Shown here: one piece after another, positions 1 to 5,955 of the stretch
Layout: each line of letters begins with the position of its first letter
Numbering within the stretch: the stretch's first letter is position 1
Source: JBBSIG01 sp038232215
GTDB taxonomy: Bacteria; Actinomycetota; Thermoleophilia; Gaiellales; Gaiellaceae
NCBI GenBank assembly: GCA_038232215.1
Contig: JBBSIG010000034.1
Location: 1-16,392 of the forward strand
DNA: 16,392 bases
Direction: 5' to 3'
Position numbers and translations under genes: made by a program
The notes under the pieces: model-generated
Seen by the model: the letters and a program-made list of their open reading frames with translations, nothing else
Database searches by the model: none
Told to the model about the DNA's origin: nothing

Positions 1-1445
1 CGACTCTTGTTGCGCCGCCCATCGCGGGCGTCGCGGCCGCGGCTGCCCAGGCGGTGCCTCCGGCGGCCCCGGCGGCCGCGCCAGTCGCCCTCCCGACGCC
101 CGTCGCCGTGCCGGTGCCTCTGCCGGCGCCTCCTGCGGCCTCGGCGGCCGCGCCTGTCGCCGTTCCTGCGCCCGCCGCCGTTCCTGCGCCCGCCGTCGTT
201 CCTGCGCCCGCCGTCGTTCTGGCGCCCGCCGCCGTGCCGGCGCCCGAGCCCCGGATGGAACCTGCACCGGCAGCCGCGCCCGTCGCGGTCCCGGCGCCCG
301 TGCCCGTGGCGATCGCTTCCGAGCTCGACGGAGGGAGTCCGGCGCCCGAGCCGCCCGAGCCGCCCGAGCCGGCCAAGGTCGACGCCGCTTCTGCCGCTTC
401 CGCCGGGTCCCCGGCACCGGTAGAAGGCGCGGTCTCTTCGGCGGCTGCGCCGGCGCCGGCGCGGGTCGGGGCCCCGACCGACGCCCTGCCCGCCGCTACC
501 GTCCCGGACGCCCCGCCGGCCCCTGCCGCCGAGGAACGGCAGGCGAGCCCGCCGCTCGCCGCGGCCGTACCCACGACCGAAGGGGCCCCAACCCGGCCGG
601 CTCCGCTCGCCCCGGGGCCCGCAGCGCTTGGCGACCCGAGACAGCCGACGCCGCTGGCACGGGTGGTCGGTACGGACGCTCCCGCGCCCGCCGGCCGGTC
701 CCTGCGCGCGAGCCGCGCCGTCTCGGCCGCGACCGCCCCGATCACCTCACCGGCGAAGACCGGGCGCTCCGAGCGACCAGTTTCCCCGGCGGGCGTCGCC
801 TCCGGCCGCGGGCGCGGGACGACCGTCGCTCCCGCCGCGGCTCAGCCCGTGGCTTCGCGGGGACCGCGCCGGCTCGTGCTCGGCGCCGCGCCACGCTCGG
901 CCGTCGGGGAGGCCTCGGCTCGGCCAGCCGGCGGTACTCGTTCCGCCGCCGTCGGGCGGGACGAGCGGCCGGGCGCTGCCTCGGCGGCCGCGTCCGTCCG
1001 CCCGAGAGCCGCCGCGCCCCGCCAGAGTGCGGAGGGGGGCGAGGCGCGCGCACAGCAGAGGCGACCGTGGCCCCCTGTCCTCGCTCTGCTCGTACTCGCG
1101 GCACTCGTGCCGGTCGCCTGCAGCTTCGTTCGGAGGCGCCGAGCCGCGAGGCCGGCGCTCGTCGAGGAGCCCCGGGGCGCTCGTATCATGTCGGCCCCGA
1201 GCGACCGCCCCGAGGAGTGCAGCCTTGCCCCGGACGACCCGAGAACGGATCCTCATCGCACCGGCGTGGCCGTACGCCTCCGGCCCGCGCCACATCGGCC
1301 ACCTTGCGGGCTTCGCGGTGCCGTCCGACATCTTCGCCCGCTACCACCGCCTGCGGGGAGACGACGTGCTGATGGTGAGCGGTACCGACGAGCACGGCAC
1401 GCCCGTGATGGTGGCCGCCGACGAGGAGGGCGTGTCCACTCGTGA
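1..1445 (+). CDS. Ala/Pro-rich protein with C-terminal membrane anchor (5' partial, 3' end uncertain)
   Basis: I do not recognise this gene. The frame (codons starting at position 3) is open from the left edge to a stop at 1443-1445, so the start lies outside the window. The visible product is low-complexity: Ala/Pro/Val repeats at about 160-340, an EPPEPPEP stretch near 350-372, then Ala/Arg/Gly/Ser-rich sequence. Around 1073-1128 there is a convincing transmembrane helix (PPVLALLVLAALVPVACSF) followed at once by RRRRAAR, as in a single-pass protein with a long disordered domain outside and a short basic tail inside. The problem is the 3' end. No frame has a stop between about 1067 and 1372, so the ORF overlaps metG by 221 nt as read. 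Residues after about 1190 look like metG read out of frame. The frame choice rests on the membrane helix and continuous openness; open frames arise easily at this GC content. No homology is claimed. Confidence 0.5.
   Translation, partial: TLVAPPIAGVAAAAAQAVPPAAPAAAPVALPTPVAVPVPLPAPPAASAAAPVAVPAPAAVPAPAVVPAPAVVLAPAAVPAPEPRMEPAPAAAPVAVPAPVPVAIASELDGGSPAPEPPEPPEPAKVDAASAASAGSPAPVEGAVSSAAAPAPARVGAPTDALPAATVPDAPPAPAAEERQASPPLAAAVPTTEGAPTRPAPLAPGPAALGDPRQPTPLARVVGTDAPAPAGRSLRASRAVSAATAPITSPAKTGRSERPVSPAGVASGRGRGTTVAPAAAQPVASRGPRRLVLGAAPRSAVGEASARPAGGTRSAAVGRDERPGAASAAASVRPRAAAPRQSAEGGEARAQQRRPWPPVLALLVLAALVPVACSFVRRRRAARPALVEEPRGARIMSAPSDRPEECSLAPDDPRTDPHRTGVAVRLRPAPHRPPCGLRGAVRHLRPLPPPAGRRRADGERYRRARHARDGGRRRGGRVHS
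162..251 (+). repeat. 18-bp tandem repeat, about 5 units
   Basis: Five consecutive 18-bp units start at 162, 180, 198, 216 and 234. Units 1-3 read GTTCCTGCGCCCGCC plus GCC or GTC and are nearly identical. Unit 4 has one change in the core (CCT to CTG) and unit 5 is degenerate. In the Ala/Pro frame each unit encodes V-P-A-P-A-(A/V). The near-identity at DNA level, including third positions, suggests recent slippage expansion and likely length variation between strains. Confidence 0.85.
1184..1189 (+). promoter_or_regulatory. Candidate -10 box (TATCAT) for metG
   Basis: TATCAT fits the actinobacterial TANNNT -10 pattern. It would place transcription start near 1196, leaving a leader of about 30 nt that contains the metG ribosome-binding site at 1212-1217. 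No good -35 (TTGACN) is visible 16-18 nt upstream, so this is only a candidate. Confidence 0.35.
1212..1217 (+). promoter_or_regulatory. Ribosome-binding site that fixes the metG TTG start
   Basis: GAGGAG lies 7 nt before TTG 1225. It is the only strong Shine-Dalgarno sequence close to the metG N-terminus. It supports TTG 1225 rather than any upstream codon in the same open frame, which runs back to at least 628. Confidence 0.7.
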
Positions 1446-3048
1446 GCTCGCCGACCGCTACAACCGCCTCATTCGCGAGGACCTCCGGGACCTCGGGATC
1501 TCGTACGACCTGTTCACCCGCACGACCACGCTCAATCACTACGCCGTCGTCCGCGACCTCTTCGAGACGCTCTACGAGGCCGGCTACCTGGTCGAGCGAA
1601 CGACCGTCGGCGCGATCTCGTCCACCACCGGGCACACCCTGCCCGATCGCTACATCGAGGGCACCTGTCCGATCTGCGGGTACCCAGAGGCCCGCGGCGA
1701 TCAGTGCGACAACTGTGGGAACCAGCTCGATCCCGAGGACCTGATCGAGCCGCGCTCGCGGATCGACGGCACGACACCGGTCTTCCGGGAGACCGAGCAC
1801 CTCTTCCTCGACCTGCCGGCCTTCGCGGACCGCCTGGGCGCGTGGATCGAGGAGCAGCGGCACTGGCGGCCGAACGTGCGCAAGTTCGCGCTCAGCCTCG
1901 TCGCCACGTTGAAGCCACGGGCGATGACGCGCGACCTCGACTGGGGCGTCCCGATCCCCGTGGCGGGCTACGACGGTCGCGACGACAAGCGGATCTACGT
2001 CTGGTTCGACGCGGTCGTTGGGTACCTGTCGGCGAGCGTCGAGTGGGCGGCGAGCCGGGGCACTCCCGAGGCCTGGCGGGAGTGGTGGCAGAACCCCGAC
2101 TCGCGTCACTCCTACTTCATGGGCAAGGACAACATCATCTTCCACACCGTCATCTGGCCGAGCATCCTGCTCGGGTACGGCGAGGGCGGCGAGCTGGGCG
2201 CCGGCCGGGGAGCCCTGCAGCTGCCGTACGACGTGGTCGCGAGCGAGTACCTGACGATGGAGGGCAAGCAGCTCAGCACGAGCCGGAACGTCGGCATCTA
2301 CGTCCGGGACTACCTGGACCGCTACGACCCGGACCCGCTGCGGTACTTCCTCACCGCGGCGGGGCCGGAGACACAGGACGCGGGCTTCACCTGGGCCGAG
2401 TTCGTGCGCCGCTCGAACGACGAGCTGCTCGCGAACTGGGGCAACCTCGTCAACCGGACGCTCACGAACGCGAAGCGCAACTTCGGGGCCGTGCCGCAGC
2501 CCGGCGAGCTGACGGACGCCGACGAGGCCGTGCTCGCGTCCGTCGAGGCCGGATTCGCGAGGGTCGGCGAGCTGATCGAGAGCGCGCGCTTCAAGGCGGC
2601 CCTCGCCGAGGCCATGCGTCTGTCGACGCTCGCGAACCAGTACCTGAGCGAGCAGGCACCCTGGGCCACGCTCGAGGCGGATCGGGCGCGGGCCGGCACG
2701 GTCCTCTACGTCGCGCTGCGGTGCGTGGACAACCTGAAGCTGCTGCTGACGCCCTTCCTCCCCTTCACGAGCCAGACGCTGCACGAGCTGCTCGGCTACG
2801 ACGGCTGGCTCGCGGGCCCGCTCGAGTTCCGCGAGCGCACCGAGGAGGACGGGAGCGTCCACGAGGTGCTGACCGGCGACTACGGCGGCTGGGTCGGGAG
2901 CTGGAGCCCGAGCGCCCTGCCGCCGGGGCAGACGTTGGCCGAGCCGCGGCCCCTGTTCAGGAAGCTCGACCCGAAGGCGGTCGTGGCCGCGGAGCTCGAG
3001 CGCATGCACGCCCGGTCGGACGCCGCTGCGCAGCAGTCCGTCTCGTGA
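1225..3048 (+). CDS. metG: Methionyl-tRNA synthetase
   Basis: Class I aminoacyl-tRNA synthetase that charges tRNA-Met (initiator and elongator) with methionine in the cytoplasm; 607 aa. The nucleotide-binding HIGH motif is intact at residues 23-26, after the family-typical IAPAWPY segment. A zinc knuckle with two CxxC pairs (C148, C151, C161, C164) lies in the connective domain. YVWFDAVVGY marks the core. The KMSKS loop is K348-Q-L-S-T-S353, a relaxed version that I recall from actinobacterial MetRS. The C-terminal part is the helical anticodon-binding domain, with no appended EMAP/Trbp111-like dimerisation domain. TTG 1225 is chosen for the GAGGAG 7 nt upstream and because the protein must begin just before RERILIAPAW. 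The stop overlaps the tatD GTG (GTGA), so the two are probably translationally coupled. The frame is open upstream of 1225, but that part is Arg/Pro-rich and not MetRS-like. Confidence 0.96.
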   Translation: MPRTTRERILIAPAWPYASGPRHIGHLAGFAVPSDIFARYHRLRGDDVLMVSGTDEHGTPVMVAADEEGVSTRELADRYNRLIREDLRDLGISYDLFTRTTTLNHYAVVRDLFETLYEAGYLVERTTVGAISSTTGHTLPDRYIEGTCPICGYPEARGDQCDNCGNQLDPEDLIEPRSRIDGTTPVFRETEHLFLDLPAFADRLGAWIEEQRHWRPNVRKFALSLVATLKPRAMTRDLDWGVPIPVAGYDGRDDKRIYVWFDAVVGYLSASVEWAASRGTPEAWREWWQNPDSRHSYFMGKDNIIFHTVIWPSILLGYGEGGELGAGRGALQLPYDVVASEYLTMEGKQLSTSRNVGIYVRDYLDRYDPDPLRYFLTAAGPETQDAGFTWAEFVRRSNDELLANWGNLVNRTLTNAKRNFGAVPQPGELTDADEAVLASVEAGFARVGELIESARFKAALAEAMRLSTLANQYLSEQAPWATLEADRARAGTVLYVALRCVDNLKLLLTPFLPFTSQTLHELLGYDGWLAGPLEFRERTEEDGSVHEVLTGDYGGWVGSWSPSALPPGQTLAEPRPLFRKLDPKAVVAAELERMHARSDAAAQQSVS

Positions 3049-3791
3049 TCGACACGCACGCGCACCTCGACGCGTGCGCCGACGCGCCGGAGCGCCTGCT
3101 CGAGCGCGCGCTCGAGGCGGGCGTCGAGCGGGTGATCGCGATCGGCTCGGGCCTCGAGTCGTGCCGGACGGCCCTGGCGCTCGCGGAACGGCACCGGGGC
3201 GTGTTCGCCGCGCTCGGGATCCATCCGCACCAGGCGGGCGGCGAGGAGTCCGGGCGGCTCGACGAGCTGCGCGACCTGCTCTCGAGCGAGCGCGCCGTCG
3301 CGATCGGGGAGACGGGTCTCGACTTCTACCGCGACTACGCGCCCCACGACGCGCAGCGGCGCTTGCTCGAGGGTCAGCTCGAGCTCGCGGGCGAGCTCGG
3401 CAAGCCGGTCGTGATCCATTGCCGGGCCGCCGAGACCGAGACAGCGCGTGCGCTCGAGGGTCTCGGCGTCCCGGTGGTCCTGCACTGCTTCTCGGCCCCC
3501 GCGCTGCTGCCGGTCGCCCGCGAGCGGGGCTACTACGTCTCCTTCGCCGGGAACGTCACCTACGGTAGTGCCGACGAGTTGCGGGCGGCGGCGGCGGCGG
3601 TGGAGCCCGATCGGATCCTCGTCGAGACCGACTGCCCCTACCTCTCGCCGGCTCCTCGCCGGGGGCGCCCGAACGAGCCTGCGAACGTCGTCCACACGCT
3701 CCGGGCGGTCGCCGCCGCTCGCGGCGAGCTGGCGGAGGAGCTCGCCGCGCGGATCGACGCCAACGCCGCCGCCGTCTTCGCCCTCCCGTGA
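3045..3791 (+). CDS. tatD: TatD-family metal-dependent hydrolase/DNase
   Basis: Member of the amidohydrolase-fold TatD family. Characterised members are Mg2+-dependent 3'-5' exonucleases or D-aminoacyl-tRNA deacylase-like enzymes; the substrate here cannot be told from sequence. At 248 aa it is close to the usual 250-265. All metal-ligand motifs are present: H5-A-H7 in IDTHAHLD, E89 in GETGLD, H125 in IHCR, H147 in LHCF and D196 in ETDCPYL. The start GTG 3045 overlaps the metG stop (GTGA) and gives the expected N-terminus immediately before the first metal ligands. There is no independent Shine-Dalgarno sequence, so translation likely depends on termination at metG. The stop overlaps rsmA in the same way. 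In M. tuberculosis an rpfB gene lies between tatD and ksgA (from memory); it is absent here. Confidence 0.94.
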   Translation: MIDTHAHLDACADAPERLLERALEAGVERVIAIGSGLESCRTALALAERHRGVFAALGIHPHQAGGEESGRLDELRDLLSSERAVAIGETGLDFYRDYAPHDAQRRLLEGQLELAGELGKPVVIHCRAAETETARALEGLGVPVVLHCFSAPALLPVARERGYYVSFAGNVTYGSADELRAAAAAVEPDRILVETDCPYLSPAPRRGRPNEPANVVHTLRAVAAARGELAEELAARIDANAAAVFALP

Positions 3792-4573
3792 GTCCCCTGC
3801 CCGTCGCGCCGAAGCGCGAGCTCGGCCAGCACTTCCTCGCGGACGAGAACACGCTCGGCGTGATCGGCCGCCTGGCGGGCCTGTCGAGCACCGACGTCGT
3901 GCTCGAGGTGGGACCGGGGCTCGGGGTACTCACCCGCTTCCTCGCCGCGCGCGTCGCTCGGGTGCACGCCGTCGAGCTCGACCGGACGCTGGCCCCGCAC
4001 CTCGCCGAGAGCCTGCGGGGCCTGGCGAACGTCGAGTTGCACTACGGCGACGCGCTCGCGCTCGATCTCGCCGCGCTCGCTCCCGGCGCCCGCAAGCTCG
4101 TCGCGAACCTCCCGTACAGCATCGCCACGCCGCTGATCGTCGAGAGTCTCGACGGGCTCGCCGGGCTGGAGCTGTGGTGCGTGATGGTGCAGCGCGAGGT
4201 GGCCGAGCGCCTGTTCGCGGCGCCCGGGACGCGCGCGTACGGCGCGGTCTCCGTGCTCGTTCAGCTCGTGACGGAGAAGATCGGCTCCCGTCCCGTACCG
4301 CGCTCGGTGTTCCGCCCGCCGCCGAACGTCGACTCGGCGCTCGTCGCCTTCCGCCGCACGGGCGCTCCACCCGGCTTCGGGCGCTTGAAGCGGATCGTCC
4401 AGGGTGCGTTCGCGCACCGCCGCAAGACACTGCCGAACTCGCTCGAGCTCGCGGGCGTCGCCGGGCGGGCCGAGGCGAGCGCCGCACTCGCCACGCTCGG
4501 CCGCCCGCCCGCCACGCGGGCCGAGGCGCTCTCCCCGCTCGAGCTCGCCGCGCTCGCAGACGCGCTGCCGTGA
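3788..4573 (+). CDS. rsmA: 16S rRNA (adenine1518-N6/adenine1519-N6)-dimethyltransferase
   Basis: KsgA/RsmA dimethylates two adjacent adenosines in helix 45 of 16S rRNA using S-adenosylmethionine, a late step of 30S assembly; loss gives kasugamycin resistance in other bacteria. The 261-aa length is typical. Visible are the N-terminal KRELGQHFL signature, the SAM-binding glycine loop E40-V-G-P-G-L-G46, an acidic residue at the end of the next strand (AVELD), the catalytic N107-L-P-Y-S111, and RPPPNVDSA of the C-terminal part. A small helical RNA-contact domain follows (RIVQGAFAHRRKTLPNSL). The start GTG 3788 overlaps the tatD stop (GTGA), and the stop overlaps the ispE GTG, so it sits in the middle of a coupled chain. 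The rsmA-ispE pairing is common in Actinobacteria and Firmicutes. Confidence 0.96.
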   Translation: MSPLPVAPKRELGQHFLADENTLGVIGRLAGLSSTDVVLEVGPGLGVLTRFLAARVARVHAVELDRTLAPHLAESLRGLANVELHYGDALALDLAALAPGARKLVANLPYSIATPLIVESLDGLAGLELWCVMVQREVAERLFAAPGTRAYGAVSVLVQLVTEKIGSRPVPRSVFRPPPNVDSALVAFRRTGAPPGFGRLKRIVQGAFAHRRKTLPNSLELAGVAGRAEASAALATLGRPPATRAEALSPLELAALADALP

Positions 4574-5388
4574 CACGAGCGCCGGCAACGGCGAAGCTGA
4601 ACCTCGCGCTCGTCGTCGGTGCCCGGCGCGAAGGTGGCAAGCACGAGGTCGCGACCGTCTACCAGCGGATCGCGCTCTGCGACCGCATCTCGCTCGAGCC
4701 GCGTCGGCCGTTCCGGGTGACGGGCTTCGACGGTGACACGCTCGTGAGGGCCGCCCTGGCGGCGCTCGCCGCCGAGGCGGGTGTCGAGCCGTGCTGGGAG
4801 GCTCGCATCGACAAGCGGATTCCCGTCGCCGCGGGCCTCGGAGGCGGGAGCTCCGACGCCGCGACCGCGCTCCGGCTCGGGAACGCCACGCTGGCCGACC
4901 CGCTCTCCGGCGCCCGGCTGGAGACGCTCGCCCGCGAGCTCGGCGCCGACGTACCGGCGTTCCTCCGCAACGGGCCGCAGCTCGGTGAGGAAGACGGAGG
5001 CGCTCTCACCGCGCTCGACCTCCCGCAGGACTACTGGGTCCTGCTCGTCCTGCCGCACGAGGCCGAGAAGGCGTCCACGGCCGCGGTCTACGAGGCTTTC
5101 GACGCCCGCCGCGGAGCGGAGGGCTTCGCAGCCCGCCGCGCCGCCCTCTCCGACGCGCTCGCCGCTGCTCGCGGGCCTCGGGGCCTCGCCGGCCTCCCTC
5201 CGAACGATCTCGCGTCCTCGCCGCTCGCCGACGAGCTCCGCTCGCTCGGGGCGTTTCGCGCGGACGTCTCCGGCGCCGGTCCGACCGTCTACGCGCTGTT
5301 CGGCACGCGCGCCGCGGCGAGGGAGGCCGGACGCCGCCTGAGGCCCCGCGGGCGTATCTGGCTGACGGTTCCTGCGTGGTACGTTTGA
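4570..5388 (+). CDS. ispE: 4-diphosphocytidyl-2-C-methyl-D-erythritol kinase
   Basis: GHMP-family kinase of the non-mevalonate (MEP) isoprenoid pathway; it phosphorylates CDP-methylerythritol with ATP. The 272-aa length is slightly short for the family. Motif 1 ATAKLNLAL (K9, N11), the glycine-rich ATP loop A88-GLGGGSSDAA-98, the putative catalytic Asp D127 in GADVP, and the C-terminal SGAGPTVYALF motif are all present, so activity is expected. One oddity: the substrate-contact GYH of E. coli IspE (Y25-H26) reads G-K24-H25 here, inside REGGKHEV. The start GTG 4570 overlaps the rsmA stop (GTGA) and immediately precedes motif 1. It closes the coupled four-gene chain; the next gene begins 3 nt after its stop. 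Confidence 0.93.
   Translation: MTRAPATAKLNLALVVGARREGGKHEVATVYQRIALCDRISLEPRRPFRVTGFDGDTLVRAALAALAAEAGVEPCWEARIDKRIPVAAGLGGGSSDAATALRLGNATLADPLSGARLETLARELGADVPAFLRNGPQLGEEDGGALTALDLPQDYWVLLVLPHEAEKASTAAVYEAFDARRGAEGFAARRAALSDALAAARGPRGLAGLPPNDLASSPLADELRSLGAFRADVSGAGPTVYALFGTRAAAREAGRRLRPRGRIWLTVPAWYV
5380..5385 (+). promoter_or_regulatory. Candidate leaderless-type -10 (TACGTT) before the small membrane-protein gene
   Basis: TACGTT matches TANNNT and ends 6 nt before ATG 5392. That spacing would put transcription start at or next to the start codon, and the gene has no Shine-Dalgarno sequence. No -35 is evident, and the site lies in the last codons of ispE, so read-through expression from ispE is the simpler alternative. 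Confidence 0.25.
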
Positions 5389-5391
5389 CGC

Positions 5392-5769
5392 ATGGTGCTC
5401 GGTAGGTCGGTGCTTGGCCACAGCGAGGTGCTCGACCACGGAACGACCCGCTCCGGTCGCTGGCTGCGCGCGCGCCGGGTGCGATTCGCCGCGTGGATCG
5501 CGCTCCTCGAGGGGCTGCTCGTGGTCGTGCACGTCCTCCCGCGTCTCCCCGTCTTCGCGGTGGCCGCGATCGCCATCATCGTCTACCTCTGGGTCGGACG
5601 GGGAGCCCGGTCGGACACGCTCCGCCAGGCGAGCTGGATCGCCGCGGCCTCTCAGGCCCTCGCCGTCCTCGTCCCGGTCCTGCTGATCGTCGTCACCTGG
5701 GCTGCCGTCACGGCCGTCGTGATCCTCGCGGTCGTCGCGTTGATCGCGCTCTTCGCCGACAAGCGGTAG
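5392..5769 (+). CDS. Small hypothetical multi-pass membrane protein
   Basis: Not recognised. A 125-aa product with a polar, basic N-terminus (about 30 residues, including SGRWLRARRVR) followed by hydrophobic segments at about 31-50 (AAWIALLEGLLVVVHVLP), 52-69 (PVFAVAAIAIIVYLWVG) and 84-121, the last long enough for two passes separated by a short turn. It ends in a charged FADKR tail. This predicts 3-4 transmembrane helices and no catalytic motif. The start ATG 5392 lies 3 nt after the ispE stop, so it may be the last gene of the metG-ispE chain or be transcribed without a leader. Third positions are strongly G/C, which supports real coding. It precedes the tRNA-Gln promoter region. Function unknown; no homologue is claimed. 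Confidence 0.8.
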   Translation: MVLGRSVLGHSEVLDHGTTRSGRWLRARRVRFAAWIALLEGLLVVVHVLPRLPVFAVAAIAIIVYLWVGRGARSDTLRQASWIAAASQALAVLVPVLLIVVTWAAVTAVVILAVVALIALFADKR

Positions 5770-5846
5770 CCTGGGGCGCGAGCTCGGAGCTCCGGCTGCA
5801 CTCGACGGCGCCTGTCCGTCCGCCCGGCGCCCGCCCGGCTCTCGCC

Positions 5847-5852
5847 TATACT
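5847..5852 (+). promoter_or_regulatory. Candidate -10 box (TATACT) for tRNA-Gln and downstream glmU-prs
   Basis: TATACT is a near-perfect -10 and lies 12 nt before the tRNA 5' end (5865), so a transcript would start about 5 nt upstream of the mature tRNA. No -35 resembling TTGACN is visible at 16-18 nt spacing. It is the only good promoter candidate for the tRNA-glmU-prs unit. Confidence 0.5.
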
Positions 5853-5864
5853 CGGAGCCCCTGA

Positions 5865-5938
5865 TGGGGCGTAGCCAAGCGGTAAGGCAGCGGGTTTTGG
5901 TCCCGCGATCCCAGGTTCGAATCCTGGCGCCCCAGCCA
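5865..5938 (+). tRNA. trnQ: tRNA-Gln (anticodon TTG), CCA encoded
   Basis: Cloverleaf worked out by hand. The acceptor stem 5865-5871/5928-5934 is 7 bp with no mismatch. The D stem is 5874-5876/5886-5888. The anticodon stem 5890-5894/5902-5906 closes a 7-nt loop TTTTGGT, with anticodon TTG at 5897-5899 that reads CAA and, by wobble, CAG. The variable loop is 4 nt. The T stem 5911-5915/5923-5927 has loop TTCGAAT. The discriminator is G5935 and the 3' CCA (5936-5938) is encoded in the DNA. There is no intron. glmU starts 17 nt after the CCA, so the two are probably cotranscribed and separated by tRNA 3' processing. A tRNA-Gln next to glmU is also found in mycobacteria (from memory). Confidence 0.97.
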
Positions 5939-5955
5939 TCTCGACCCATCCTCTC

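Noticed and set aside
628..1224. N-terminal extension of MetRS by about 199 residues in the same frame
   Set aside because: The upstream part is Arg/Pro-rich, unlike any MetRS, while TTG 1225 has a well-spaced GAGGAG and gives the normal N-terminus. Kept only as a remote possibility in the overlap finding.
1186..3009. A 607-codon open frame on the - strand opposite metG
   Set aside because: Same GC-driven artefact; the + strand carries all MetRS signature motifs.
5780..5800. Operator-like GAGCTCGGAGCTC before the tRNA
   Set aside because: GAGCTC is extremely common in this genome's codon usage (Glu-Leu), and the short symmetry is not distinctive.
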